From Emydura subglobosa (lineage: Eukaryota; Chordata; Testudines; Chelidae): DNA of 64,000 nucleotides. A model generated the notes under the pieces. The model made no database searches, had not been told where the DNA came from, and saw only the letters and a list, made by a program, of their open reading frames with translations. The number at the start of each line of letters is the position of its first letter. Position 1 is the stretch's first letter. The stretch is from assembly GCA_007922225.1 (NCBI GenBank), contig ML679966.1, positions 52,539,583 to 52,603,582 of the forward strand. The letters are read 5' to 3'. This document shows, in pieces, positions 12,658 to 23,930 of this stretch. The position numbers and the translations under genes were made by a program.

Positions 12658-13640
12658 TACTTAGAAGAACTGAGAGCCACACTCACAGTGGAAAATAGAA
12701 TGGTGATTGCTGTGTGGAAGCTTTCAATGCCAGATTGCTTGCTACCAATCGTCGGGAATCAGTTTGGAGTTGGGAAATCCACCATGGGGTTTGCTGTGAT
12801 GCAAATGTGCAGGGTCATTAATCCCATCTTGCTATGAAAGATTGTGACTCTGGGCAACGTGCAAGACATAGGGGATGGTTTTGCAGCAATGGGATTCCCA
12901 AACTGTGATGGGGCAGTAGATGGCATACATATACCTATTTTGGCACCAGACTCCTTGCTACAGAGAACATCAAGTTCTATTTTTCTATGTTATTGCAAGC
13001 ACTGGTGGATCACCAGGTCATTTCACTGACATCAGTGTGGGCTGGTCAGGAAAAGTGCATGATGCATGCATCCTTATGAACACAGGCCTGCATAGAAAGT
13101 TGCAAGCAGGGACTTTCTTTCCAGACCAGAGGATTACCACTGGGGATGTTGAAATGCCAATAGTGATCCTGGGAGACCCAGACTACCGTTTACTCCCATG
13201 GCTCTTGAAGCTATGCACCAGTCACCTGCACCTCCACACCACACCTCTGAGGAAACTTTTCCTCTTTTTATTCACAGATATTATGAAGTGCACAGCAGGC
13301 TGCTATGAATGTGGGATATTTCCTTCACTGATTTTGAGCTGCCAGATACCAGGGTTATAAGAAGATCTCAATGGGGAGCTATACAGTTCATGGAGGCTTT
13401 GAAGGACCATTTTAACAACTGCATTGAATACTAGCACTGTTTTCCCACAAGCAGTGATGATTTTAGCTGATATTTCATTCCTAAGGGTCACGAAGGCTAA
13501 AAGGGAACAGTTCCGGCATGTGTCCAGCTGCAGACTGGGTCCACATGCTGCTAGCCTGTGTGTTGCAATGGTGCTTGCTGAAGTAATTGCGGAGTGGTGT
13601 GAGAAAGTGTCCTACCACCGTGGAAGAAATAAGTAGTCCT
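12658..13640 (+). pseudogene. Harbinger-type DDE transposase pseudogene
   Basis: The translation matches the Harbinger transposase (DDE_Tnp_4-like superfamily). An N-terminal part reads VIAVWKLSMPDCLLPIVGNQFGVGKST, then comes a stop (TGA 12835-12837), then TLGNVQDIGDGFAAMGFPNCDGAVDGIHIPIL, whose VDG carries the first catalytic Asp. The reading then shifts frame twice (near 12970 and 13012) through YFSMLLQALVDH to GHFTDISVGWSGKVHDA, LQAGTFFPDQRIT and GDVEMPIVILGDPDY, which holds the second catalytic Asp. The region that should carry the third acidic residue is not recognisable after about 13230. The protein would normally recognise terminal repeats together with the Myb/SANT partner encoded opposite. 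Clearly defective. Confidence 0.85.
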
Positions 13641-13824
13641 CCCCAGAAACCTTCAGCAGAGGATTGTAGTCTAGTTTACTTGAGATCTCTATGGAGGATT
13701 CATGGGACATCCTGGTGCACAGAAAAAATTGTTCTTAAGCGCTTCCTTTGCGCAGCTGTGCCAGCCAATGAGAAGCAGATAGCAACTCTATCTCTATTCG
13801 TTATTTCATTACTTCTTCTAGCCT

Positions 13825-14386
13825 GGTTTAAAATAAATAGTAAATTAACAGGTGTATCCTTGCAATATTGAAGCAAATTGCACACTTACCAGAGGTTTCT
13901 GCTCCTGCATCAGGTTTGCCAGTGCTGGACTTCTGGGAGTGGCTCAACTGCTCAGGAGTCTGTCCCCCATAATCCTCTTCCTCATCCAACACCTCGAATT
14001 CATAGTTCACTCCAGTGGCCTGTGACTCCAGCTCCTCTGAAGTATCCACAAGGCCTTGAGGTCACCACCAAGGCTATCATGCAGTTCCTTGTAGAAGCCG
14101 CATGTCTGCCGTTTCGCACCAGAACAACTGTTTGCCTCCCTTGCTTTCTGGTACAGCTGACGCAGCTCCTTGATTTTCACACAGCAGTTGTAGCCCTTCT
14201 CCCCCATGTCCTGTGTGATCTGGCTGTAGATGTTGATGTTTCTGGCTGGATCAGAGCTGTGCCTACACAGCCTCCTCTCCCTGCAGACCCAGGAGATCTA
14301 CTACCTCCTGTGTATTCCAGGCAGAAGCATGTTTGCTGCATGCAGTAAGCTGGGCAGTTGCTATGAGAGTTCTCTACGCCAATCAA
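13825..14386 (-). pseudogene. Harbinger Myb/SANT-like DNA-binding protein pseudogene
   Basis: Minus-strand translation begins near the ATG at 14386 and runs through three frames. WNTQEVVDLLGLQGEEAV is the start of a Myb/SANT-like trihelix domain, followed by two in-frame stops. After a frame change comes MGEKGYNCCVKIKELRQLYQKAREANSCSGAKRQTCGFYKELHDSLGGD, the helix-3 part of the domain. After another shift comes an acidic segment, DTSEELESQATGVNYEFEVLDEEEDY, and GAETSGK next to a possible splice donor (GGTAAG). Homologous proteins bring the transposase to DNA and to the nucleus. It lies convergent to the transposase. The damage excludes a functional product. Confidence 0.8.
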
Positions 14387-14722
14387 ACAGGAAATGGAAT
14401 TTCAAATTTGCAGGGCTTTAAAAGGGGAGGGACATGTTCCTGTGTACCTGGGCAACAGAGTTCAAAATGGTGGCCAGATCAGTCATGGTGGGGCATTGTG
14501 GGACACCTCTTGGGTGTCGACATAAGTAGCACAGTGTCTTCACTGATATTGCAGTGACCTAACAACGTCAAACTAAGCGCTATGCCTCTCGTGGAGGTGG
14601 AGTTAAGTTGGTGTAGTGGGCGAGTTACATTGGCCAGAGGAACATTGCAGTGTAGATGCTTACAGTTAGGTTGACATAAACTGCCTTGTGTCAGCCTAAC
14701 TGTAGTTTAACCCAGTCCTTAG

Positions 14723-17123
14723 TTAACTTTCTCTGTAATCCACATTGAAATCTTGGGGAGGTTTTTTTGTTTTGTTTTTTGGGGGGAGTCTTCTCTGCTC
14801 TTAGCTGTCTGTAATAACTTGCTCATAGAGATGGACAGTATGAAGTGTGGACTTCTTGCTGTTTAAATATGGTAGTGAACTGTGAGAGTGGTATTCACCT
14901 CGAAATTTTTATGCTCTTCTTCCTATTTCAATGGAGTTGTAGGAAAACACCTCTTTCAGGCTTGTTTTTATTGAAAGTTTGTTGCTGTCACCCTTTCATT
15001 GGCTCAGTACCTTCATGGATTGTCTTTAGGATCCTCTTCACATGTCAATATATAGTTTATTAATGCATATATGCATTAGGGTTGTAATTCTCTCTTGAGA
15101 GATATAATTCTTTATCTTTGTGGCAGAAGATTTTCAGAACATCTTTACATTGATGGTTTTAATTTTCTCTTTATTCAGTCCATTTCTGAGATATTTATTT
15201 AATTTCATTAGGGTTTAACAGCAAACTGAAATTCTGCTTTTGAAAAGTCCAAACAACCCAGTTCTTTATATGAAGATTTTTTAATTCTCAAAACAGTCTT
15301 TCAATAATGCTTAGAGTCTTTGCATTAAAGAAGTTGTTGATTTTCATAACAATTTTTGGAGGGATGATTCTTCCTGTCTTCCTGAACTGGGTGAGGGAGT
15401 TGCTTTGGCACTGCCAAAATTAACTAACTCTCCAAAAATATAAGTATTTTATACTTAAATGGCTTCTTACATTAGTAATTAATTTACTGAGATCATTAGA
15501 TTCCATCCTAGTACAGAAAACATTTTACTATTTACATAGCAATATTAGGAAATTATATTAGACATTTTGTATTTATTTGCAAATAAACCATTCAAAACAG
15601 TTTGCTATTTGAACATTTAAAAAATAAAGAAAGGTTTTCTACAAAACACTTTCCCCCTATACATGTTTTCTTTAAAGCTTTAAAAATACAAGCATTGATT
15701 TTTTGCAAAAGGGTAGGACTTGATGGACTCTACTCTCTTCCTAGGTTTTATGGTTTGATAAGGATTTCAGTATTATTTCTCTCTGAAGTCCTTTTGACCA
15801 AATTGTGTTTACCAGTTTAAGTTTTTACAATTAAAACTATCACAACAACCACAAGCTTACATCCGTTTTTCAAAACCTATAAAAGAAATTGACATAGATG
15901 AAGCAAGACAGTTTGAAATGCAGTTTTTCTGATTTTGTATAAACTCTTAGGAGTGAGAAACATGGTTTTCTGGCTAACTAGTGGTTATCTTTGAGACATT
16001 TGCTTGCCTCCAGGATGACAGAAAGAAGCCTTCTGGAATTCCTTTCGTTAGCTTGAATATTTCATATAAATAAACAAATATATGCATGTAAGGTACTTTT
16101 ATTCCAAGCACCGTAAGTATGAAAGAAATGATGAATATATCCTAAGCTTCAGTAAAGACGTAGACCAGTTTAATAACAAAATTATAACTTTTTTTACTGT
16201 TAGGTTATTATTACTTTTGCATTAATATTGAGGTCTCTCCCCCTACAAATATGATGGTTTAAATAGGTACAGACTATCTTGTTTAGATTAAACTCTATGA
16301 TCTCTTCAATCAGGCTTAAGTGACAGCCTGTAGAGAAGAACCTGGCATGTATCAGAGCCCTGAGGACATCAGTACACATGATACCTCTGAAGCACAGTTT
16401 GTATTTGTGAAGATAATCCTGGGGTATTATCCTGTGGTATTATCTTTCTCTTGGGCTCAAAGGCACCAGTAGATGCTATGTCTTGCTTGAAGTATTGCAA
16501 CACATAGCCTATCCTGGGGCACATTGTTGCTCCCAAAGAGATCACTGAACATATAACCATTGCCACTAAACAGATAAAAAAGTTAAATACAGTGCACAAC
16601 TGGTATTGGGAGCACTTTTGCATACTTCAATTAACAAAAATCCTTGCAAATAATTTAAAACATTATAATTCAGGATTATTTTTAACTAAAGAAGAACATC
16701 TCACCTCCAAAGCCTGGCAATCCATCGGTGGGCAGAATACTTCCAGAACATATTTTGTCAGAACTCATCTTTAATTTCTTTTTAATCTCCTTTCCTCTTG
16801 ATTGTTTCCTCCTAGCTCTTTTTAAATTGGATCCAGCTGTTAGCAATATTCACTAACTTTCCCTGAAGAACCTCTGAGTTTGGCAGATTGAAATAAATAT
16901 TGGGCTTTGAACAGCTTTTAGCTTTGATTTTTAAATAAAAATACAAATATCAAACGTCTCACTTTTAAATCTCTTTTGAAAGACACTTTTTTAAAGTTAG
17001 TGGCTTATTTTTATAGAAGTTCAATAACTTGTACTATTATAAACGCAATACACAACAGGGTCCGTTTTGTTGTTTTCTCATGAGAGTTTGTGTTGGCAAA
17101 ATAAAAACCACCACACCAGGAAA
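14723..17123. other. AT-rich DNA, no gene recognised
   Basis: Only chance ORFs are present. A few bases near 15710-15760 (GGACTTGATGGACTCTACTC) resemble a very decayed CR1 3' tail, but too little remains to annotate. Nothing else is recognisable. Confidence 0.45.
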
Positions 17124-17211
17124 GCCCTGATCCTCAAAAGGTATTTAGGCACCTAACTTCCATTTAAATCAATGGGAGTTAGGCACCTAAATACCTTTGA
17201 GGATCTGGGCC
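17124..17211. mobile_element. Palindromic MITE with ~34-bp inverted arms
   Basis: The arms are nearly exact inverted copies: left GCCCTGATCCTCAAAAGG, then TATTTAGGCACCTAACTT; the right arm reverse-complements to GCCCAGATCCTCAAAGG, then TATTTAGGTGCCTAACT. They are separated by about 18 bp. The whole element could fold into one long hairpin. Other relics with the TTAGGNNCCTAA core occur near 37155 and 48203. Confidence 0.75.
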
Positions 17212-17970
17212 AAAATGCATAACCTTGCATTTCTCATAGCAATCTTAATATACCCACAATGCAACTGCTGGGTACAAAACTGCAGTCCTGCTCTGAGCAA
17301 AGCTTCTATTGTCTTGAACGGGAGCTTTGCTTGCTTGAGGACATCTGCCTAACTCTTTCTTGAGTTACCACTCTAACTACTCATCATAATTAGTAAAGCT
17401 GCCTCAGTATCTTCCTTCAAATCCCTCTTAAAACTCTCCTTTGCCATGATGCCTACAAAAATACTTAGACTGCTGGTATGCTGAGACCACTGCCCTATTA
17501 TGGCTGACCAATATATTTGCTTCCTTGTACTTGCCTGTTAGTCTATCTGTATCCATCTGTTGTTTTATACTTACTGTAAGCTCTCTGAGGCAGAAACCAT
17601 CTTTGTTCTGTTTGTATAGCATCTAGCAGTGAGGTCCTAGTCTGTGACTAGGGCTCCTTGGTGCTATAGGAATTCAAATAATAATACTATGAATGCTAAT
17701 GAACATTGCTGAAGAACTTAACTTTTACTTTCTTTACTTTTTTTGCAGCTCTGAGCATTAAGTCCTGTGAAAGTTGACATATTTAAAACTTTTGCCATTT
17801 AACTGGTAGTATGACGAAGTTCGGTCACTCACTCTAAGTTATGATGAGGTAGTCACATAGACTGAAATGTACTGTACTTCCAAACTGGATTTTGGGACAC
17901 GTTGCTAATGTTAAAACTCCCCATTGAAAGTGACCAGAGGAAGAGTAAAGAAGCTGTTGTGAGAACATTG

Positions 17971-18075
17971 GTTCTGATCTTGCAAAATTCTACTCATGTC
18001 AGTAATTTGTATTCATGTAGCTAATCTCTTTTGAAGCTATTGGGACTAGACACAAAGTTTTTGCAGGATTGGGCC
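17971..18075. mobile_element. Palindromic MITE relic
   Basis: The left end TCTGATCTTGCAAAA and the right end TTTTTGCAGGATTGGGCCC form an imperfect inverted repeat around a core containing AGTAATTTG. It belongs to the same loose group of short palindromic elements found through the window. Confidence 0.5.
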
Positions 18076-18261
18076 CACTATCTTATTCCATTGAATTGTA
18101 TAACTGATTTCATTTGCTGCATCAGCCATAACTGAATATTAGCCATTGTTTTTAGTTGACCTTATCTGAATAGGACTCGGTTTTTCATGGCTCAAAAGAG
18201 AATCAGCTGATGAAGAAGTCATTGAAAAGTCCTCTTAGGTTCTTTTTTTTGTGAGTGGGGC

Positions 18262-18288
18262 TTTTTTTTTTTTTTTTTTTTTTTTTTT
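18262..18288 (+). repeat. Poly-T tract (27 bp)
   Basis: A homopolymer run of T. No adjacent LINE or SINE body was recognised that would make it a retroposon tail. Confidence 0.9.
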
Positions 18289-19785
18289 AAGGACAGATTT
18301 TATCATAGAAATTGTCTCCACATGACTGAATGGCATCTACCCCTGGTTTCACCAGAGGCAGAAACTGACTACTAATGCTCTGTAAACCTTGCTTTATGAT
18401 CATTAATTTTATACAGCACTCCTCTGAGTTCTATTCCAATTCAAAACTTTTACTATGGAAGTTTGTGCCCACTGAAGTAAGGATCATTGTTAATTTTAGA
18501 TATTTATAGCCTATCCATGGAGAACTATATTCATCTGACTGGTTAGATTTACTCATATGATAATATATTTTTCTCCAGGAGATTACCCTGTTTTGCATTT
18601 TGAGGAGGTTTAATAAAAATTAGGCTGAACCATTCATACAAGGAGTATTGAATGTCATAGCATCACTGATTAAACATTTAGGGTGGCATGTTAAATTCTT
18701 GGCTGAAGCTAGAGTCACTCCAATTTTCCAATAAAGATAGGCATACACTTAATGCAATCATTTATCACAAAGATGCTGAACAGCATTTCTAACAAGAAAG
18801 ATCTTTTACTATGGTCATTCTACAGTGTATACAGTATTTAAATAGAGAATAACTTAAAATGTGTACCTTAAATTGACTAGATGACAAACGAATAAGCCCC
18901 AGTGTCCTTGTTAGCATTTAATACAATGTTGTAATTCTATATAAATCAAATATTTAGATATGTAAAGACAGTTCACCATTTATAAAGCCAAGAAGTAATG
19001 ACAGAAAGGCCTTTCACCCAGTTATGACTATATCTGGGGAGGCAGTTACAGCTATAATAGAGGTGACATGACCAATTCCTTTTTAACCCTTTAAGTCACT
19101 AATAACTTTTTAAACTTTTCATCTATTGGGCTGAAATTTTCCAGGTGTAGTGCCTGTTCATGGATGATTATTTTTTCTCTGAATCAAAATGGCAGAACAG
19201 TTTTGAAAAATTTAAACACACACCCTATACTTTTTTTAAAAGCAGCATTAGCAGTGAAGTGACTGGGGTTAGAAAGTTGAGATTTGGCAATGAAATAGCT
19301 CTCATCACTAAGTAAAAACTCCTAATAATATTCTGGTTATGTTTCTGAGATTGAAAGGCACAATTTCTGCCCATCAGAAGCCTCGGTCTGACTTTTTATC
19401 ACTCTTGCCAATGTTCCAGACGACAGAAGTTGGTTTCATTACACACGTATGTGATACGAATTTAGGCAGGCAGTGAACATCTGAGTGACACTGGCAGACC
19501 AAGTGCAAGCTCATGCCAAATCCCCAGGCCAATTCATTTCTGTGTTAGTATAGATCAAATGTTAAATGTATAAGAATTTATTTGGTGTTTAAACTTCATG
19601 AAAACTAATGGGATGTTACATGTGCATTGTTTTCACTTATCTGTATCCAGTTATAATGTAATAGCAAACATTTACATTGTATGTACTCTTGTAACTAAAG
19701 AGCCCATCCTATGGGAAAGAAGTCTTGTGTAATGCAAATGAAGAACTTTTGCAGGATAGTTCTAATTCTTATGCATTTGAAACCA
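18289..19785. other. No gene recognised; possible unclassified repeat at 19.08-19.43 kb
   Basis: The part at 19080-19430 contains the phrase GGGCTGAAATTTTCCAGG, similar in style to GGGCTGAAACTTTTCATGC at about 33320, so the two may be distant copies of one interspersed element. This is based on short motifs only. The rest shows nothing. Confidence 0.3.
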
Positions 19786-19789
19786 AATG

Positions 19790-20205
19790 TCCAGCTCAAT
19801 CTTCCCCTTCCTGCAGAAAGTCTCCTTCCTTAGGCCTCCAGGCCTGGGAAAGGTCCTTTGCCCTCTTCGAGCACGATTTTCACTCCCACAATCTTTGTAC
19901 CTGTAGGGTTCTCTTCTGCCAGCGTTCTGCTCCTTCTCCTAAAACCTCCTGGCTCTTGACAGTATCTTGCCTGCTCACACACTCTGGTAGCTCACATCAC
20001 TCTCACAACTCTAGCCACACCCTTTCTCTGGAGGGGAGGCTTTTAACAAGCCAGGGCCTTGATTGGCTTCAGGTGTGCTAATTAACCTGGAGTAATCCCT
20101 GCTCAGTTACCAGGAAAAAAGGGACTTGCTTAGCCTGGGGCTGATATATTGGCCTTCTAGCAGTCTCCGGTAGCCATCTAGTCTGACCCCATCACACTGG
20201 TCTCT
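19790..20205 (+). mobile_element. LTR-like GC-rich block
   Basis: A pyrimidine-rich, less AT-rich block stands out from its flanks. It contains CTTTTAACAAGCCAGGGCC, TGCTAATTAACCTGGAGTAA, and ends GTAGCCATCTAGTCTGACC, then CCATCACA. The overall style matches LTRs of reptilian LTR retrotransposons and resembles the blocks at 22794 and 54593 (pyrimidine-rich, an AATTAA/TAATTA stretch near the 3' part, CA at the end). No TG start or target duplication could be fixed. The 118-codon ORF inside is not credible as a gene. Confidence 0.4.
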
Positions 20206-21665
20206 TTGGACTGAGAGTAACTTGCAATATTTGTGATTTTTGGTGTAAGTGACCTTTTATCACATAATCCCTCTTGCCTGGGTGACAAGATAGACTAGAG
20301 TGTCTAAGGGGACTGTCTGTGACTTCATTATAAGACTAATGTAGTACTTAGTAGTACAAATGTAGTCATATTTGGTACGGGATAGTGAAGTCTAATTATA
20401 GAAAATACAATCAGTTTGGGGTATTCTGCCCTGCTTTTGACAGTCTGCCCTGAGGTAGGCACTCATGGTCATGAACCACTTCAGACAGCATGACAATGTG
20501 TGTCACCTGAATGGATTTTACTGAGGTCACACATATGGTGGTCTTCACTTAGTTCCTATTTAGGTACATCATAAAACCACAACCATTTGTAATCTCCGTT
20601 AAAGAGAGGCACAAAATTGGAATAGCAGGTATTGCCTGCAGCATGCAGAACGTAAGCCATCACTGCCATAAACTCCGATAATTACTAATTATTATTGGCT
20701 ATTTTTGTGAACAATTCACTTTTTATATATAAAAAATGAATGCACAATTCAGCATCAAATTAAGTACCAAAAAATGAATATTTGGTTCTCTCAATTGGTA
20801 CAGCAGATACTTTAAAATCAATGGCACCAGGCCCATATGAAATATCAGATACTTGATTTAAATGTGTTCTGCTGCATCGTTGAGTTATGTCCAAATTTCA
20901 CCATCTGTGAACATTTCTGTGAGACATATACACCCAGGAACAGAGTTGGGTTTCAAATACATTAACCATTTTGTTCAAGGATTATGTAAAACACACAAGC
21001 AAGTGACAATAGTTCCCTGATTTCCAAAGTTTATACTTACTGTACCACTATCTTCAAATTATAGGCACATATTTATGGTTGCAAAACAGTATCCATTACA
21101 TACTAATTCAATACAGTGATAATTATTTTCAGAAGATATTTGTACACATTTTAACTGTGCATTGGCTGTTTTAGTCACACACTCCTTATGTGGATATCAT
21201 GAACCTATGTGAATGATCCCTTATATACATATACAATGTGAATGATCCCTTATTTCCTCTCTCATTTTTGATGTAATTGCTTTTGTAGCATATGGGCCAG
21301 ATTATTGGACATGTGGGGAGAGGTAAGAGACCCAGGCACAACTGCAGTTACTGTAATCAGGGAAGAACAGGATCTACTCCTGCAAAACACCCTGAAGATG
21401 CAGGGTCATGGCTCGGTCTCCCCCAATCCCTGAACTGGTTAGCAAAGCTGGCAGGTCACTAAGAGGGTAATACTCTATTATCATCCTAAAGGAAAATGCA
21501 GAATACACACTTCCCTTGTGCTCCTGAAATCCCCGGGAAAGGCTACGTCTTTTGAGCCACACTGCCCCAAATTGGGACCTTTGCTTACTCAGTACAACCT
21601 GATCCAAAGTACATTGATTGTGCATTAACACATGAGCATGCTTACACTATAGTTCATTCAATTTT
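20206..21665. other. AT-rich DNA, no gene recognised
   Basis: No coding, RNA or repeat family is recognised. A short duplicated phrase, GTGAATGATCCCTTAT, occurs at about 21209-21224 and again near 21239-21254, a local 30-bp-period tandem duplication. Confidence 0.45.
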
Positions 21666-22025
21666 GTTTAGTGCAGCGGTTCTCAACCTTTTTTTCCCCG
21701 AGTACCACTCCGGTCAGGTACAGTCAGGTCAAGTACCACTTCAGTAAGCACTTTCAATCAATGCCCTCCGCCGAAACCCTACAGCCATTTGCCCGTTTTC
21801 GGCGGCAGCAAGGGGGCATGATTCAGCGGGAGGAGGGAAGAACGGCAGCGGCGGCTTTTCTCAGCAGGCGGGGGAGAGCAGGGGTGTCAGGTTTTCTCGG
21901 CGGCCGGCGGGGGGCCCCGGCGGCGGGGCGGGGGGGATTCAGCGGCGGAATCGGCAGCACGGTTTGCCTCGTGTACCACCGAGCCGGCTTCCGCGTACCA
22001 CCGGTTGAGAACCCCTGGTTTAGTG
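21666..22025. mobile_element. hAT-type non-autonomous transposon with perfect 8-bp target duplication
   Basis: The element proper is 21674-22017 (344 bp). The left end is CAGCGGTTCTCAACC and the right end reverse-complements to CAGGGGTTCTCAACC, one mismatch in 15. The CAGNGGTTCTCAACC end is characteristic of Charlie-like hAT transposons. Directly outside, GTTTAGTG is present at 21666-21673 and again at 22018-22025, the 8-bp duplication expected for hAT insertion. The inside is very GC- and CpG-rich, unlike the surroundings, with GTACCACT and GTACCACC near the two ends. No transposase is encoded; the 143-codon frame through it is composition noise. Exact duplication and near-perfect ends suggest a fairly recent insertion. 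Confidence 0.92.
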
Positions 22026-22469
22026 CACTGAATTGTTTGTGGAAGGCAATGTGGTTTTTGTGCACATTAAATGGATACATGCAAATTGAGAGTCCGAGCT
22101 GAAACCATGTTAGCTGTATAGGCTTGATATAAAACCAATTGAAAGCAAGGCCATGTCACCCCTTGATTTCAACAGGGTCTAAAACAGGCTCTGTACCATT
22201 AATTAAAGGAAGGGATTGATATTAGGCAAGCTATTTCCATTGCTCACTTTGCCTTATGATCATATCTGCTCCCTCCCCCCCCGGCCATTTTTCCTCCACT
22301 GCACATCTCTTAGCCTCATCCATACTTTTGAGGTAGGCTTCCAAATGCAGAATCCCTACTTGAGACTGCAGTGAGACTGCATCCACTGCCACCAGCAACA
22401 TCAGTCCTTTTGATATTACTTGGAAAGTTACTGATTTTAAAATACATTTCAGTTACTTTGGTGGTTTTG

Positions 22470-22793
22470 CTAAGTAGTAAGGACATCATAAGAGAGCTAA
22501 TTATAGGAAATAACCTTGGATCAAGTGATCACAAGTTGATTGCATTTAAATTAAATGGAAGGATATTCAAAACCAGGTCAACTATGGTTTTGATTTCAGA
22601 ACAGCAGCCTTGGAGAAACTAAGAGAATTAAATAAGAAGTCAGCTTCACTGAAGAGCTCAAGGACTTAAATGTGGAGGAGGCTTGGAATGTCTTTAAATT
22701 AAGTATACAAAAACTATCTGCAATTTGCATCCCATGCAAAGAGGGAAAAACATGTTGAGAAAGGCTCCAAACACAATTGGATGAATAACCATT
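22470..22793 (+). pseudogene. LINE ORF2 fragment: endonuclease end (CR1/L2-like), 5' half of split copy
   Basis: The translation includes LIIGNNLGSSDHKLIAFKLNG. SDH is the last catalytic motif of the APE-type endonuclease of CR1/L2 LINEs, and GSSDH is its usual context. It is followed by a decayed linker that ends in CIPCKEGKN and, in another frame, WMNN, corresponding to the conserved C-I-P...W-M-N linker of these ORF2 proteins. The copy is broken by stops and frameshifts. At 22794 the coding similarity is interrupted by a solo LTR and resumes at 23255. Confidence 0.7.
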
Positions 22794-23259
22794 TGTCAGT
22801 GGGGGCCGCCACTATTCCCTTGCTCCAAGCATACACTGCCATGGCCAGTCTCAGTCATGGATACTTATTTTTCTTAAAACAAAGGTTAAAAAACAGAACA
22901 TAGTCTTAACGCAATACCTGGCTCCCAGGCTTCAGGGCCACCCCTACCAGAGGTCTCTGGGACCCCAGCAGCTTGCCTCCACCAGCTCTGCTCCCCTCTT
23001 GCAGCCAGAGACATGAGGTTGCTTCCTTGAGCCCCTGGCCTTCTTACTTCCAGGACCCCTCTCTGGTGTTAACTCTACTCCCGTACAGAAAGGCATAGCT
23101 CAGCCTGTCTCAGACCTCCTTCTACTTCCTACTAGCAGCCCTTTATAGGCCCAGGTGTAGCCCAGCCCTCTTTAATTAGCTGGATTGGGCTCACCTGTTC
23201 CAGTCTAGGGTAGCTTGGCTCGGTCTGTCCCCAGAGACCAGCTATCTTGTGACACCACT
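22789..23259 (+). mobile_element. Solo LTR inserted inside the LINE copy
   Basis: The LTR is about 22794-23254 (461 bp). It starts TGTCAGTGGGGG and ends CTTGTGACA, so it has the TG...CA ends, within a short inverted repeat TGTCA/TGACA. The flanks are CCATT (22789-22793) and CCACT (23255-23259), a 5-bp target duplication with one change. The LINE reading resumes across the gap (WMNN before; AAAGATAATTAAGACTAAGC, like the K-x-K-x-K-A-Y linker, after), confirming insertion into a pre-existing LINE. The family is unassigned; 5-bp duplications fit gypsy-type elements. Confidence 0.75.
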
Positions 23260-23930
23260 TCTAAAAGATAATTAAGACTAAGCAAAAAGCCTATGTGTAA
23301 TGGAAAAAGGGATTGATAAGCAAAGAAAGCTACATCTCGGGGATTAACAATTGTGGAATAAAGTGAGAATTGCCAAAAGTCAAACTGAATTATCCCTTGT
23401 CAAGGAAATTAAAATAAAAAGGTGGATTTTTAAAAAGTTATATTAATGAAAAGAATAAGGAAGGATGAGGTTGAGCTGCTTTGCAACATGGATACGGAGG
23501 AGATTATTTTAAATCTATGTATGGCCCAAAAACTACATGACTGCTTTGCCTCTGTTTTCAATAAGGTTGATAAGATAGATCATGGTCATGAAGGCAGTAC
23601 AGCTGATGTAAATGAGTGTATAGAAGTAACTGTTACTACATCTGAAATTAAAGAGTTTAATGCGCTCAAATCAGGGGGATCAGATAATTTCCATCCCAGA
23701 ATACTGAAAGAACTGGAATATGAGATTGCTAGTCCAGTAGTAAAGATTTATTATAAATATGTCTGTTAGGAGCTGGTTCCGTATTACTGGAGCATAGCTA
23801 GCATTGTACCTATATTTAAAGAAAGGCAGGGGGAATAATCCAGGCAATTACAGACCTGTTACTGTGACCTCAGTAGTATGCAAAGGTTTAGGACAAACTT
23901 TGAAGGAAAGAATAATTAAAGAAAAACAGT
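23255..23930 (+). pseudogene. LINE ORF2 fragment: linker and start of reverse transcriptase, 3' half of split copy
   Basis: The best stretch is the 107-codon frame at 23446-23769: LHDCFASVFNKVDKI corresponds to the conserved F-A-S-V-F of CR1-like ORF2, and SGGSDNFHPRILKELEYEIASPVV to the G-x-D-x-x-x-P-R-x-L-K-E-L RT entry motif. After frame changes comes IVPIFKERQG and an NYRP-like segment (CAATTACAGACCTGTTAC near 23845-23862). The 3' end overlaps the family copy at 11.2-11.6 kb. It stops where a Penelope-like fragment begins at about 23930. Non-functional. Confidence 0.75.

Larger units (their letters stand above)
12640..14722. mobile_element. PIF/Harbinger DNA transposon, decayed, two convergent genes
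   Basis: The element carries a DDE transposase pseudogene on the plus strand and a Myb/SANT-like DNA-binding protein pseudogene on the minus strand, the two-gene layout typical of vertebrate Harbinger elements. The right flank (about 14510-14722) is the non-coding end; its tail CTGTAGTTTAACCCAGTCC resembles a decayed CTGTAGTGTAGACC-type terminus as found in related elements. The left terminus is not resolved and the start given is where coding homology begins. Stops, frameshifts and a lost catalytic region show it is inactive. Confidence 0.75.

Noticed and set aside
21671..22102. 143-codon open frame on the plus strand
   Set aside because: It runs through the hAT-type element and both target duplications. 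The Gly/Arg/Ala-rich translation is due to GC content.
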